Origin: Rickettsia australis str. Phillips
Lineage (GTDB): Bacteria > Pseudomonadota > Alphaproteobacteria > Rickettsiales > Rickettsiaceae
Length of the DNA stretch: 64,000 bases
Reading direction: 5' to 3'
Assembly (NCBI RefSeq): GCF_000273745.1
Contig: NZ_AKVZ01000013.1
Location: 1-64,000, forward strand
A program made the translations under genes and the position numbers. Below, in pieces: positions 27,806 to 38,127 of the stretch. Numbering within the stretch: position 1 is the first letter of the stretch; every line of letters starts with the position of its first letter. Under the pieces are notes generated by a model. That model had not been told where the DNA came from. It ran no database searches and worked only from the letters and a program-made list of their open reading frames with translations.

Positions 27806-28822
27806 TTATAAATAATTATTAATTAATTCTTCAGCAATTTGGACGCTGTTTAAAGCTGCTCCTTTACGTAAGTTATCACATGTAATCCATAGATTTATCG
27901 TATTAGATTTACTTACGTCATTTCTAATGCGGGAGACATATACGGCATCTTCGCCTACCACTTCAACGGGCGAGATATAAGCAAGGTCATTATTATTAGA
28001 AATTGTAACAATTCCATTGGCATCTTGTAATATTTCTTTAGCGATGTTAGCGTCCATTTTATTGTTAAATTCTATGTTAACCGATATAGAATGACCGATA
28101 AATACCGGTACTCGCACAGAAGTAACACTAGCTTTAAAGTGATTGCCCATAATTTTGTTTAGTTCAAAAGCAATTTTTGCTTCTTCACTTGTATAGCCGT
28201 CTTTATTTAAATCACCTATATAAGGAAAAAGATTAAATGCAATTTGTTTTGGAAATTTCTTAGGATTATTATCTCCAAAAACATATTTAGATTTTGTTTG
28301 CTCGTAGAGTTCGTCCATTCCTGCTTTACCTGCTCCTGATACCGATTGATAAGTAGATATCACTACTCTTTTAATCTTTATTTCATTATCTAGCGGTTTT
28401 AATGCTACTGCAAGTGGAATCGCTATACAATTAGGATTAGCTATAATATTTTTAGCGGTAAAGTCTTTAAGCGTTGATAAATTAACCTCAGGTACAATTA
28501 AAGGCACTCGATCATCAATTCTAAAAAGTGAGGATTTGTCGATAACTACACAATTACTAGCAGTAGCTTTTGGTATAAATGCTTTTGAAACTTCTGAACC
28601 TGCACAAAAAAAAGCAATATCGATATCATCAAAATTTAAATTAGTTAAACTACTGATTTGCAGTATTTTTTCTCCATAACTTATTTCTCGTCCGATAGAG
28701 TTATCTGAAGCTATAGCATGAATTTTATTAATGGGGCAATTACGCTCAGCTAGAATATTTAGAGTTTCACGCCCTACATTTCCTGTAGCTCCGATTACTG
28801 CAATATTGTACTTTTTAATCAT
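27806..28822 (-). CDS. asd: Aspartate-semialdehyde dehydrogenase
   Basis: Reduces aspartyl phosphate to aspartate semialdehyde, leading to diaminopimelate for peptidoglycan. The N-terminal NADP site is [11 protein letters not shown]; the active-site cysteine is in [16 protein letters not shown]; the dimer/active-site loop is [12 protein letters not shown]; and the late catalytic histidine region is [12 protein letters not shown]. Length 338 aa is normal. An 8-base T run (sense strand) in IAFFCAG is in frame. The ATG overlaps the end of the HIT gene by eight bases, so the two are probably co-transcribed. Confidence 0.96.
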   Translation of the reverse strand: MIKKYNIAVIGATGNVGRETLNILAERNCPINKIHAIASDNSIGREISYGEKILQISSLTNLNFDDIDIAFFCAGSEVSKAFIPKATASNCVVIDKSSLFRIDDRVPLIVPEVNLSTLKDFTAKNIIANPNCIAIPLAVALKPLDNEIKIKRVVISTYQSVSGAGKAGMDELYEQTKSKYVFGDNNPKKFPKQIAFNLFPYIGDLNKDGYTSEEAKIAFELNKIMGNHFKASVTSVRVPVFIGHSISVNIEFNNKMDANIAKEILQDANGIVTISNNNDLAYISPVEVVGEDAVYVSRIRNDVSKSNTINLWITCDNLRKGAALNSVQIAEELINNYL

Positions 28823-29177
28823 TTTTATTTATTAATCCAATGAGTTTTTCGCCGCCGATAATATGAAAATGGAAATGCAAAATAGTTTGTCCCGATTTTT
28901 CGCCTTTATTAGTTATTAAACGATAGCCGTCTTTATTTAAACCTGCTTCATTTGCTATATCAGAAATTTTAACAAAAAAATGTTTTATTTCGTCTATTTG
29001 AGCTTTAGAGATAAAATCAGCATAATCTATATATTCGTTTTTAGGTATAACGATAATATGTACAGGTGCTACGGGTGCTATATCTTTGAATGCTAAAATT
29101 TGTTCATCTTCATAAATTATTTCTGCCGAAAGATTTTTATCTATAATTTTTGCAAAAACATTTTCTTTGTTATACAT
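28815..29177 (-). CDS. HIT-family (HinT-like) nucleotide hydrolase
   Basis: Small purine nucleotide phosphoramidase-type protein, 120 aa. The histidine-triad motif is visible as [10 protein letters not shown] near the C-terminus, preceded by [20 protein letters not shown], typical of HinT. I prefer the second of two adjacent ATGs (complement of 29175-29177), since AGGAG then has a six-base spacing; the first ATG adds one Met. It overlaps asd by eight bases. Confidence 0.92.
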   Translation of the reverse strand: MYNKENVFAKIIDKNLSAEIIYEDEQILAFKDIAPVAPVHIIVIPKNEYIDYADFISKAQIDEIKHFFVKISDIANEAGLNKDGYRLITNKGEKSGQTILHFHFHIIGGEKLIGLINKND

Positions 29178-29244
29178 CATTTGCTCCTAATACAAGGTGT
29201 TATTGTATGGCTCGCTTATGTCATTCCTGCGTAGATACCAAAAC

Positions 29245-29364
29245 CGTCATTGCGAGGAGCGAAGCGACGTGGCAATCCAGAAAAAGATTAAAAAAATTCT
29301 GATTTACAGAATTTTTTACTGGATTGATTCGTCGCATTACTATGTAATTCTTCTCGCAATGACG
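29245..29364. repeat. Family B palindromic element
   Basis: CGTCATTGCGAGGAGCGAAG at the left and TTCTTCTCGCAATGACG at the right, with an A-rich left spacer, the central hairpin AAATTCTG-ATTTA-CAGAATTT and the ACTGGATTG arm. It lies in the gap between the HIT gene and the DUF2628 gene. Confidence 0.85.
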
Positions 29365-29424
29365 GGAAACTGGTCCACGCAACAACGCCACGCGGGGAAT
29401 GACATAAAGGATATTTTCTATTCA

Positions 29425-29778
29425 TTAAACAAACACACTACGCTCCAAAAATTTCAATTCAGCTTCAATGCTAGAGTTGGCAATTATTATATCTTCTAGT
29501 CGGTAATTATTTCTTTTTAAATAATTTTCTCTAATATCTGAAGCAAAAAAGCCAAAGCCTAACATTAAGAATATCTGTAATATACACTTTAACGCTCCGA
29601 TATTAATCGCTGTAACGATTATATTCGCTATTACGGTAATAACAACAACTAACCACATTTTATGGTATAATGCCCAAAATATACTTAAAAGAGCAGCTAT
29701 CCATGAAAAGCCTGCTTCAATAACAATAAAATTATTACTTTTTTGTGTGGAGTTAATGTATATTGCGTATATATTCAT
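29425..29778 (-). CDS. DUF2628 family membrane protein
   Basis: A 117-residue protein with the family phrase WIAALLSIFWALYHKMW, two or three membrane segments (about 25-80) and a soluble C-terminal tail (YRLEDIIIANSSIEAELKFL). The function of the family is not known. It stands alone, divergent from hslV, with a 340-base repeat-containing gap upstream. Confidence 0.8.
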   Translation of the reverse strand: MNIYAIYINSTQKSNNFIVIEAGFSWIAALLSIFWALYHKMWLVVVITVIANIIVTAINIGALKCILQIFLMLGFGFFASDIRENYLKRNNYRLEDIIIANSSIEAELKFLERSVFV

Positions 29779-29840
29779 TATTTAAGTTTAAGCCTTGAAA
29801 ATTCAAGGGACAATAATTAATTAAACCGGATTAGTCAAGT

Positions 29841-29917
29841 ATACTCTGCTGATTTCAAGAATTGAATACATGAATCCGTGAAGATAACAAATTCAATTCT
29901 TGAAATCAGCAGAGTAT
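29841..29917. repeat. 27-bp perfect inverted repeat with a 23-nt loop
   Basis: The arm at 29841-29867 (starting ATACTCTGCTGATTTCAAG) is exactly complementary to 29891-29917. The loop starts ACATGAATCCGTG. It is unlike families A-C. It sits in the gap between the divergent DUF2628 and hslV genes, where promoters are expected. Confidence 0.85.
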
Positions 29918-29929
29918 GTACTAAGATAG

Positions 29930-30033
29930 AACTTCAAAAATTGGTGACAATGTTCTACAAGAGCTGCGGTACGAACTATATTTAAGTAGGCTTCCATTCC
30001 GAGGACTTTAAACTCTTAGCTCTTTTTGAAGTT
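29930..30033. repeat. Second inverted repeat before hslV
   Basis: AACTTCAAAAA (29930-29940) is complementary to TTTTTGAAGTT (30023-30033), and an inner pair AAGAGCT / AGCTCTT extends the stem imperfectly. Together with the 27-bp repeat it fills most of the 340-base gap before hslV. The remaining 87 bases to the hslV start are AT-rich with no clear consensus promoter that I can defend. Confidence 0.6.
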
Positions 30034-30120
30034 GTGTCGAATAACTCTTCATTTTATTTAGGAGTAATTCAATACTATATAGTACCTAATTAACAACTTA
30101 ATATCAATAAATTTTATATT

Positions 30121-30669
30121 ATGTCAGATAATTTAGCCTTACACGGCACAACAATACTTTGTTTAAAAAAGAACGAAGAAATAATTATAGCAGCAGATGG
30201 ACAAGTCTCGCATGGTAATACCGTACTAAAATCTACAGCACGAAAACTTCGTACTATAGCAAATAATAAAATTATTGCCGGTTTTGCGGGTTCTACGGCT
30301 GACGGTTTTGCGTTATTTGAAAAACTTGAAGTAAAGATAGAGCAACATAAACATAATCTACTTAGAAGTGCAGTTGAGCTTGCAAAAGATTGGCGTAACG
30401 ATAAATATTTGAGACGTTTGGAAGCAATGATGATTGTTGCTGATCGTAGTCATATATTAATTTTAACTGGCAACGGTGATGTCGTAGAGCCTGAAAATAA
30501 TGTTGCGGCAATAGGATCAGGCGGTTTATTTGCACTATCTGCCGCTCGTGCTTTAATGTCTTACGAGAATAATTTAACTGCTGAAGAAATTGCTTTAAAA
30601 TCTATGAATATAGCTGCAGATTTATGTGTATTTTCTAATCATAATATTATAATGGAAAAAGTTGTATGA
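30121..30669 (+). CDS. hslV: ATP-dependent protease peptidase subunit HslV
   Basis: Proteolytic core of the HslUV (ClpQY) protease, a two-ring threonine protease. The catalytic threonine is Thr10 in [10 protein letters not shown], after removal of a nine-residue propeptide. Other family blocks: [28 protein letters not shown], and [17 protein letters not shown]. Length 182 aa is normal. Its stop overlaps the hslU start (ATGA at 30666-30669), so the two are coupled. Confidence 0.97.
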   Translation: MSDNLALHGTTILCLKKNEEIIIAADGQVSHGNTVLKSTARKLRTIANNKIIAGFAGSTADGFALFEKLEVKIEQHKHNLLRSAVELAKDWRNDKYLRRLEAMMIVADRSHILILTGNGDVVEPENNVAAIGSGGLFALSAARALMSYENNLTAEEIALKSMNIAADLCVFSNHNIIMEKVV

Positions 30670-32017
30670 AAGCTACTAAAACTACCTATAAAAAAGACCA
30701 TATGGGGCTTACCCCTTCTCAAATAGTTAATGAACTTAATAGATTTATCGTAGGTCAAGAAAAGGCCAAAAAAGCTGTTGCTATTGCACTTAGAAACCGC
30801 TGTCGTCGTAAAAGAGTAGAAGGTAATTTACGTAATGAAATAGTACCGAAAAATATTTTAATGATTGGTTCAACCGGTGTCGGGAAAACGGAAATAGCAA
30901 GACGCCTTGCAAAGTTGACTCATTCTCCTTTCTATAAGATAGAAGCAACTAAATTTACCGAAGTCGGATATGTAGGGCGTGATGTGGAATCAATAATTCG
31001 TGATTTAGTTGAAATAGCCGTTAATACTGAAAAAACTTTAGCAAAAACGGAAGTAGATATTAATGCCCGTGAGAAAGCGATAGAGAGAATATTAGATAGT
31101 TTAGTAGGTAAAACTTCTAGTAGTGAAACTAGAGAAAAGTTCAAAAAAAAATTTTAAACGGCGAACTTGATGATACGGAAATCGAAATTAGCGTAGCTGA
31201 TACTACACCTGTTGGTGGTGGAAGTTTTGAAATACCGGGCATGCCAGGAACATCTATGGGCGTTCTTAACCTCGGTGATATGATTGGACGAGCTCTTGGC
31301 AGCAGTAAGACTAAAACAAAAAAAATGCTAGTGAAAGATGCTATGGCTATTATTATACCTGAGGAATCAGAAAAATTAATAGACCAAGAAAAAATTATTC
31401 AGCAAGCTATAAATTTAGCTGAAAATGACGGGATAGTTTTTATTGATGAAATTGATAAAATAGCTTCGACCGGTAGTTCCGGAGCAAAAAATGCCGAAAT
31501 AAGTAGAGAGGGTGTACAAAGAGATTTGCTACCTTTGATAGAAGGAACAACGGTTAATACTAAATATGGACCGGTTAAAACAGATCATATATTATTTATT
31601 GCTTCGGGTGCTTTCCATATTGCTAAACCTTCTGATTTATTACCGGAGTTACAAGGAAGGTTACCGATTAGAGTAGAATTAAATTCGCTCACCAAAGATG
31701 ATATGATTAAAATATTGCTTGAACCTGAAACTAGTTTAATAAAGCAATATTCAGCGTTAATAGGTACTGAAGACGTGTATCTTGCATTTACGGATTCTGC
31801 TATTGAGAAGATAGCGGATTATGCGATCACCGTTAATTTAGAAGTCGAAGATATAGGGGCTAGAAGGCTGCATACTATACTTGAGAATTTGCTTGAAGAT
31901 ATAAGCTTTGAAGCTAGCGAAATGAAAGGCAAAAAAATAACTATTGACGATAAATTCGTAGAAAATCAATTATCAAAAATAATAACCAATCTTGACTTAG
32001 CTAAGTTTGTTCTGTAG
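30666..32017 (+). pseudogene. hslU: hslU ATPase gene with a single-base deletion in an A run
   Basis: AAA+ unfoldase that feeds HslV. The first part has GSTGVGKTE (Walker A, 68-76) and the I-domain start. It stops after EKFKKKF because nine A at 31143-31151 put the frame off by one. With ten A the protein continues as [20 protein letters not shown] and runs cleanly to 32017, including [12 protein letters not shown] (Walker B) and the C-terminal sensor-2 arginine in [20 protein letters not shown]. The total of 1352 nt is one short of 451 codons including the stop, so there is exactly one lesion. Either rescue by slippage, a recent loss, or a base-calling error could explain it. Confidence 0.9.
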
Positions 32018-32065
32018 TATTTTTTTAAATCGATGGTTGAGATAGAATTGTTGTGCGTCTCTTTC

Positions 32066-32183
32066 ATGTCATTTCCGCGTAGGCGGGAATCCAGGGTAAA
32101 GCGAGATAAATCGAGCTTTTAGCTTTAAAAATCTACCGTATTCATACTTTTTTACTTAATTCCCGCCTACACGGGAATGACAT
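32066..32183. repeat. Family A palindromic element
   Basis: ATGTCATTTCCGCGTAGGCGGG at the left and CCCGCCTACACGGGAATGACAT at the right. The core shares AAAGCGAGATAAATCGAGCT with the copy at 16061. Confidence 0.85.
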
Positions 32184-32238
32184 AGAGCAATGCCACAACA
32201 TCTATAACCTCGCAAAATAGCATTTGAAGAAAAATTGC

Positions 32239-33761
32239 ATGATAATTCATATAGCAAGTCTAACGTTTAATGGAATTGATATTATCGATGTTGATGTGCA
32301 GGTACAAATATCACCAGGTATCCCTGCTTTTACTATAGTAGGGCTTGACGATAAAACTATAGCCGAGTCGAAAGAACAAGTTAAAGCAGCGTTATCTTCT
32401 ATATGGCTTGCACTACCTAAAAGATTTTAATAAATTTAGCTCCGGCAGATTTAGTAGAAGAAGGAAGCCATATTTGATCTTGCAATTGCCTGTTCAATAC
32501 TTACCGCAATAAATATTTTACCTGAACTTGAAATTGCGGAATATTTGATAATATGAGAGTTATCATTAGACTGTTCAATCTTACCGGTAAGCTGAGTTCT
32601 ACCTGCAGCGATTGGGCTTCTGCTAGAGGTAAAGGACTTATTTGTTCAAGTAAAAATAGTTCAGAAGTTGCTTGGTCAGGTCATGATAATATACTTGTTG
32701 CAGGTAATTTAATTGAACTAGTAAATCCTTTTAAAGGTTCACAAGTTTTAACTCCTCCGGAAGCTACATTGCAAAATGAGCCAATAAATTATCACGATTT
32801 TAAAGATATAAAAGGTCCAAAAATTGCTAAACGAGCTTTAGAAATTGCAGCATTAGGAGGACATAATCTTTTAATGTTCTGTTCTCCCGGAACCGGTAAA
32901 TCAAGACTTGCCCTGTCTTCCCAGTATACTCCCTAAAATGTCTACAAATGAAAGTTTAGAATGCAGCACGATTATAAGTATTGCGGGAAAATTTTTAGAC
33001 GGTAAACTTACCAAAGCAAGACCGTTCAGAACTCCGCATCATTCATGCTCACTTGCCGCTATGGTCGGTGGCGGTGTCGGGAAAAAAGTAAAGCCTGGGA
33101 AAATTACGTTAGCTCATAACGGAGTATTATTTTTAGATGAACTACCTGAATTTCCACAGCATGTTATTAATGCATTAAGATAGCATATTGAAAACGGTGA
33201 AATACTAATCTCACGATTAAATGCTCATATAAAATATCTGGCAATTTTTCAGTTAATAGCAGCTATGAATCCTTGTAAATGCGGTTATTTAGGCGATCCT
33301 TATAAAGAAATGCATGAAAGCTCCAAAATGTGCTAATGACTATCAAATGAAAGTATCGGGACCTATTAATGGATAGATTTGATTTGCATATAGAAGTATC
33401 TAGTATTAATGTTTATAATTATGACTTGATTGTAGATAACGCTGAGGAAGAATCTGAATATATAGCTGCCAAGAGTCGAGACAGTAAGTTTAATTCAAGA
33501 AAAGAGATATGAGGGCTATAATATTAAAACAAATAAGAGATTATGATGGGCAGTTGTTAATAGATTATGCTATGCCTGTGGATGAAGGTAGAGATTTACT
33601 GAATAAAGCGGCAAATAAATTTCGTTTATCAATGCGTGCTTATAACCGGATACTTAGAGTAGCACGCACGATTGCTGATCTTGAGAATGAAGATAAGTGT
33701 ATTGAAAATGCATATTGCTGAGGCTTTAAGTTATCATTCAATGGAATTTAATAATATGTAA
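32239..33761 (+). pseudogene. comM: ComM/YifB-type AAA+ ATPase (Mg-chelatase-like), broken
   Basis: ComM helps branch migration during natural transformation. From ATG 32239 the frame reads IASLTFNGIDIIDVDVQVQI and PAFTIVGLDDKTIAESKEQV. It is then cut repeatedly: shifts near 32430, 32470 and 32555, then [35 protein letters not shown] (Walker A region) with a shift at 32920, [40 protein letters not shown] and a stop at 33181, then further shifts in the zinc-binding [12 protein letters not shown] area. The C-terminal RLSMRAYNRILRVARTIADL ends in a last shift. At least seven lesions make it clearly dead. Confidence 0.88.
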
Positions 33762-33846
33762 TTAGCTGCATGCTTTGAAAAACCTACTCGATGTAATTCC
33801 TGCAGGGTCTTGGGTTTGTTGCATGGGGTTTGGAAAAAGCGTACAA

Positions 33847-33955
33847 TGTCATTCCAGCGTAGGCGGGAATTCAGCATAAAGCAAGATAAATCGTAATGCC
33901 AAACATTTGCTTTATCTATACTTTTTTCTGGATTTCCGCCTACGCTGGAATGACA
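33847..33955. repeat. Family A element with 20-bp perfect arms
   Basis: TGTCATTCCAGCGTAGGCGG (33847-33866) is perfectly complementary to 33936-33955. The core is like that at 16061 and 32066 but shorter. It lies between the comM remnant and lpxB. Confidence 0.9.
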
Positions 33956-34072
33956 TCGAGTGGGTTTTCTTGATCCACGCAACAACATCTTATGAAAGTG
34001 GGGATGATAAAACAAGCAAGGCGACAAATTCTTGCTTTTGCAGGTATGACAGATAAATAAAGATTATAAATA

Positions 34073-35248
34073 ATGACAAAAATTTACTTTATAGCCGGTG
34101 AGACGTCAGGAGATTTTATTGGTGGACGCATAATTCAAAACTTAAAAAGTAATAAAGGAGTAGAGTTTACCGGCATCGGCGGTAAATGTATGGAGGAAGC
34201 TGGTAGCTTTAAAAGCTTATTTCCTATTACTTTCATAAATTTAATGGGTTTTGTAGAGATTGTGCCTCATATTTTTAAGCTTAAAAAATTAATTGGTAAA
34301 ACTGTGAAGGATATAATAAATAGTAAAGCTGATTTATTAATCACCATAGATTCACCGGGGTTTACTTATCGTGTGGCAAAGCGAGTAAGCAAACTTTTAC
34401 CAAAGCTGAAGATGATTCATATCGTTGCACCATCAGTTTGGGCATATAAAGAGGGTAGAGCAGTAAAATACGCTAAAATTTATGATTGTTTATTTGCTTT
34501 ACTACCGTTTGAACCTCCATATTTTACTAAAGTCGGTCTTGACTGTAGATATATAGGTCATCCGATTATGGAGCAAGAGTTTTATAGTGATAAAATCGCT
34601 TTACGTGAAGAGTTTAAAATAGATAAGAATGCGAGAGTTTTATGTGTTACTCTTGGAAGCAGAAAAGGAGAGATTCGAAAGCATTTACCGGTTTTTATTT
34701 CTTCTATTGAAGAAATATTCAAGAGTTGTAATAATCTTAAAGTTATATTTACTCTTGCAAATCCTGCTCATGAGGCAATAATAAAACCGTTTCTAGAAGA
34801 TGTTAAGTTTCATTATTTATTTTCAAGTGCGAGACTTAAAACTTATGCTGTTGCAGATGCAGCTTTAGCAAAATCCGGCACCAATACTTTAGAGATAGTA
34901 GCTTCCGGTACTCCTATGGTTGTGGCTTATAAAGTTAATCTTATAAGCTTTTTTATTATCAGGCTATTGATAAAAATAAAATATGTTACGTTGATAAATA
35001 TTATAGCAGGTAGCGAAATAATTCCGGAATTTATCCAATTTAATTGCCGAGCTAGTCTTATTAGTAATAAGCTTCAAGAGTTATTATTTAATTCTAAAAA
35101 AGCTTATAAGCAGGTAATAGAAAGTCAAAGAATTTTACAGAAATTAGGGTTTGAATCAAATCAATCACCTTCTTATATAGCGGCAGAAATTATTAAACAG
35201 GAGTTCTTAGAACCTAAAATAAAGTTGTTAAAAGAGAATAGTACTTGA
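34073..35248 (+). CDS. lpxB: Lipid-A-disaccharide synthase
   Basis: GT-B glycosyltransferase (family 19) that joins UDP-2,3-diacylglucosamine and lipid X to make the lipid A disaccharide at the inner membrane. Visible: IYFIAGETSGDFIGGRIIQN, FTGIGGKCMEEAG, LMGFVEIVPHIFKL, IDSPGFTYRVAKRV, HIVAPSVWAYKEGRAVKYA, PFEPPYFTKVGLDCRYIGHP, and the C-terminal SGTNTLEIVASGTPMVVAYK. Length 391 aa is normal. Its 3' end overlaps the convergent small gene by 21 bases. Confidence 0.96.
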   Translation: MTKIYFIAGETSGDFIGGRIIQNLKSNKGVEFTGIGGKCMEEAGSFKSLFPITFINLMGFVEIVPHIFKLKKLIGKTVKDIINSKADLLITIDSPGFTYRVAKRVSKLLPKLKMIHIVAPSVWAYKEGRAVKYAKIYDCLFALLPFEPPYFTKVGLDCRYIGHPIMEQEFYSDKIALREEFKIDKNARVLCVTLGSRKGEIRKHLPVFISSIEEIFKSCNNLKVIFTLANPAHEAIIKPFLEDVKFHYLFSSARLKTYAVADAALAKSGTNTLEIVASGTPMVVAYKVNLISFFIIRLLIKIKYVTLINIIAGSEIIPEFIQFNCRASLISNKLQELLFNSKKAYKQVIESQRILQKLGFESNQSPSYIAAEIIKQEFLEPKIKLLKENST

Positions 35249-35509
35249 ACCGGTGGTCCACAACATTTTCTGAATTATAATAAACATTAATATTAATATA
35301 ATAACAAAATATATTTCCATGTTTTTTCTTATAGTATTAATTTGTTTCATTAAAATTTCTAAATCATTGGAAACTTTTTTGTATTCCTCATTGTTATCAG
35401 AACGCATTGTTGTCAAGAAACCGGACAAGTTTCCTAACTTATTTTGTAAAGCTTTTAACCTTTCAGTATGTTCTTCGTGTTTTAGATCGGTATTGTGATC
35501 TTGTATCAT
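35228..35509 (-). CDS. Small protein with coiled coil and C-terminal membrane anchor, unknown function
   Basis: A 93-residue protein: a charged helical region (HTERLKALQNKLGNLSGFLT to DLEILMKQINTIRKN, about 12-62) followed by one membrane helix (YFVIILILMFIIIQ, about 68-81) and a short tail. This tail-anchored shape is coherent and unlikely by chance. The frame ends inside the 3' end of lpxB. No family recognised. Start at the ATG complementing 35507-35509. Confidence 0.6.
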   Translation of the reverse strand: MIQDHNTDLKHEEHTERLKALQNKLGNLSGFLTTMRSDNNEEYKKVSNDLEILMKQINTIRKNMEIYFVIILILMFIIIQKMLWTTGSSTILF

Positions 35510-35882
35510 AATATATAATGCCCATTATAAGATCAGTATTAACGCCGGTATAGTAATATGAACTATGAATAAAGATTTATATTTTTTGTTTGTAATACAA
35601 ATTCTAACTTTTCATTTTACAGGAGTATACTATTGTTATAGTAAATTGGTTTACACCATTAATTTGTTGCTCATTAGTCATCTAATTTTAATATTTTAAT
35701 TACCAAATATTAAAACTATTGATTTATTTAGTAAAAACTATATAGTTTAAATCTAGCAAATATTTAACTTCAACCAAACTTCAAGTTAGTTTTACTATAT
35801 GTTATTTTGAATGTCAAGAAAAAACCATATTTCGTGGTAATTTTTATCAATATTTCTAAGTCTTATAAAAATAATAGTTATT
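35510..35882. other. Gene-free AT-rich gap before mltG
   Basis: About 370 bases between two divergent genes. I see no ORF with coding character, no palindromic element of families A-C and no tRNA-like fold. It presumably holds the promoters of the small anchored protein gene and of mltG, but no -35/-10 pair stands out in such AT-rich DNA. Confidence 0.5.
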
Positions 35883-36890
35883 ATGTTAAAAAACTTATTA
35901 AAAACTAAACTTTTTTTAATTATATTATCTCTAACTATATTTATTACTATGCTAAATTTTAGTATATTTTATATTTTTGTGCCTGGTAATCTTACTCAAA
36001 ATAAAACGATAATTATTGAACCTAAATTATCTGTCAATCAAATAGTTACAAAACTTTATTCTAATGGAGTCATCAAATATCCGAGAATTTTTAAGGTAAT
36101 TGCTAAAATTTATTCTATAAAAAGACCTCTTAAAAGTGGCGAATATGTGTTTACCCGTAATATATCGCCTTTGCAAACTTTAAGAATATTAGCAAGCGGT
36201 AAATCTATAATACACAAGATAATTGTTCCGGAAGGTACGGTAGTTAATGAGGTTATAAAGAAAATTAATGAAGAAAGTCGATTACTTGGAGAAATAAAAG
36301 GGATAATACCGGAAGGTTTTTTAATGCCATCAACGTATTTTTTCTCTTATGGAGATCAAAAAGAGCAGATAATCGATCAAATGAGAAATTTAATGTCTGC
36401 TAACTTAGATAAGGTAATGCAAAATCTTTCACCGGATTCTCCGTTAAAAACTAGACTTGAGGTATTAACTCTAGCTTCGATAATTGAAAAAGAAGCCAGC
36501 TCAAATGCAGAAAAGCCTATAATAGCTGCAGTATTCATTAATCGTTTAAAGAAAAATATGAAGCTACAAGCCGATCCGACTACTATATATGCTTTGACTG
36601 AAGGAAAATTTAAATTAGCAAGAGCTTTAACAAAAAAAGATTTATTGCAAGAACTACCATATAATACTTATTATATAAAAGGTTTACCGCCAGGTCCGAT
36701 TTCATGTCCGTCGCTAAAATCTTTAGAAGCAGTGGTAAAACCTGCTAAAACGGATGCATTATTTTTTGTAGTTGACGGTAAAGGCGGGCATAATTTTTCT
36801 AACAATCTTAATGATCATAATAGATTTGTTGAAACTTATAGAAACAGTTTGATTAAAATGCCTGAGCCGGAAATTGATCCTGACAAATAG
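35883..36890 (+). CDS. mltG: Endolytic murein transglycosylase MltG (YceG)
   Basis: Inner-membrane enzyme that cuts nascent glycan strands and helps end their elongation. One N-terminal membrane helix (about 10-33), a LysM-like region (KLSVNQIVTKLYSNGVIKYP), and the YceG catalytic domain with VLTLASIIEKEASSNAEKP (catalytic Glu in IIEKE), VFINRLKKNMKLQADPTTIY and YNTYYIKGLPPGPISCPS. Length 335 aa is normal. 46 bases separate it from cyaY. Confidence 0.95.
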   Translation: MLKNLLKTKLFLIILSLTIFITMLNFSIFYIFVPGNLTQNKTIIIEPKLSVNQIVTKLYSNGVIKYPRIFKVIAKIYSIKRPLKSGEYVFTRNISPLQTLRILASGKSIIHKIIVPEGTVVNEVIKKINEESRLLGEIKGIIPEGFLMPSTYFFSYGDQKEQIIDQMRNLMSANLDKVMQNLSPDSPLKTRLEVLTLASIIEKEASSNAEKPIIAAVFINRLKKNMKLQADPTTIYALTEGKFKLARALTKKDLLQELPYNTYYIKGLPPGPISCPSLKSLEAVVKPAKTDALFFVVDGKGGHNFSNNLNDHNRFVETYRNSLIKMPEPEIDPDK

Positions 36891-36936
36891 ATATACTTGT
36901 TTATCACAACATGTATTAATTAGATAAATATATATT

Positions 36937-37242
36937 ATGAATAATACAGAATTTAGTAAAATAGCTGACATAACAATTGCATATATAGCAGACACGATAG
37001 AAGAGCAAGACAAAGAAGTAAGTATAGATGTAGATTTACAAGGTGATATATTAAATCTTGATACTGATGAGGGTATATATGTAATAAATAAACAAAGTGC
37101 AGCCAAAGAAATTTGGTTATCGTCGCCGGTTAGTGGTCCTTATCACTTTTTTTATGAACAAGGAAAATGGAAAAATAGAGTAGGGCTTGAGTTGATGGCT
37201 ATTTTGACTGAAGAACTTGATATTGATTTTAATAATGTATGA
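36937..37242 (+). CDS. cyaY: Iron-sulfur cluster protein CyaY (frataxin)
   Basis: Bacterial frataxin that binds iron and tunes Fe-S cluster assembly. The 101-residue protein has the acidic first helix ([20 protein letters not shown]) and the conserved sheet phrases [28 protein letters not shown] and GPYHF. The stop overlaps the next start (ATGA at 37239-37242), so it was co-transcribed with the DUF2608 remnant. Confidence 0.95.
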   Translation: MNNTEFSKIADITIAYIADTIEEQDKEVSIDVDLQGDILNLDTDEGIYVINKQSAAKEIWLSSPVSGPYHFFYEQGKWKNRVGLELMAILTEELDIDFNNV

Positions 37243-37954
37243 AAGATTTTGAAACTACCGATAGTACTGCAAAAATCTATGATTTAATAATAAAAAATGC
37301 TCCTGATGTTGCATCTATATTTATTGATGTTGACGATACTATTAATTGTGCCTAAATTAAAAACTTTTAAAAAGCTGCCTTATAATAAAATGATTGATAG
37401 AATTAAGGAAAATAAAAGTAATTATGAAGAAATTGTCAGTAATTGGCGATTGCAGCGAAAGGCAATATTAATTGATGAAGAGTGGGTAGAAGGTATAAAT
37501 AAGCTCAAGGCACAGTTTCCCGTTTATGCTCTTACACATTCCTTTTATGCAAGATTGGCTATATAAAGAATTAAAAGAGCTGGGTATAGAGTGTTCAAAT
37601 AATGAAAAATTAGCAATTTATAATTCAGGACGAAAAGATGATGCTATTTTTTATAAAGGTATATGCATAACCGGTAATCATTCAAAGAGCGGTATTTTAT
37701 TGAAATGTTCTGAACATCTAAATGCTAGTTTTATTGTATTTATTGATGACCATGCGAAACATGTGGAAGATGTAAGAGATTATTGTAAAAAGAATAACAT
37801 CGGTTTTTTAGGCATTTTATTTGACGGGCTTAAAAACTTAATAGGCAAACCTGATCCAAAACTTGCTAAATTTCAAGAATCATATTTAATAGAAAACGCT
37901 AAATGGCTTGAAGATGAAGAAGCTTATAAATTAATGGTCAGGAATAATTATTAA
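37239..37954 (+). pseudogene. DUF2608 (HAD-like) protein, frameshifted twice
   Basis: From ATG 37239 the frame reads ASIFIDVDDTIN (HAD-like DxDDT motif 1), then shifts at about 37345 into KLKTFKKLPYNKMIDRIKEN and EEWVEGINKLKAQFPVYALT. It shifts again near 37540 into DWLYKELKELGIECSNNEK, ASFIVFIDDHAKHVEDVRDY (late DD motif) and the tail KWLEDEEAYKLM to 37954. It is a paralogue of the gene at 60767-61533, sharing the DD motifs, the PDPKLAKFQ-like block and the KWL-DEE end. Two indels away from any long homopolymer suggest true decay. Confidence 0.75.
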
Positions 37955-37980
37955 ATAGAATATATACCTACATAGATATC

Positions 37981-38127
37981 ATCATTGCGAGCAGCTATTG
38001 TTGCGTGGAGCGGTAAAACCTACTGTGTCACCTAGTTCGTTTGACCACGGAGTCCATAAAAACAATTAAAATACTAATAATTTTTGTATTTTTAACTGGA
38101 TCCTGTGGTCACGCCACGGAATGACAG
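37981..38127. repeat. Family C palindromic element, diverged
   Basis: TGTGTCACCTAGTTCGTTTG opens and GTCACGCCACGGAATGACA closes the element, with the AAAATACTAATAATTTTTGT core hairpin. A partial family B arm (ATCATTGCGAGCAG) precedes it. Confidence 0.65.

Noticed and set aside
29197-29499. 100-codon plus-strand ORF over a family B element
   Set aside because: Almost all of it is the palindromic element, and the rest is antisense to the DUF2628 gene.
29790-30120. tRNA or other structured RNA gene in the gap before hslV
   Set aside because: No cloverleaf or CCA-type end fits; the structure seen is explained by two inverted repeats.
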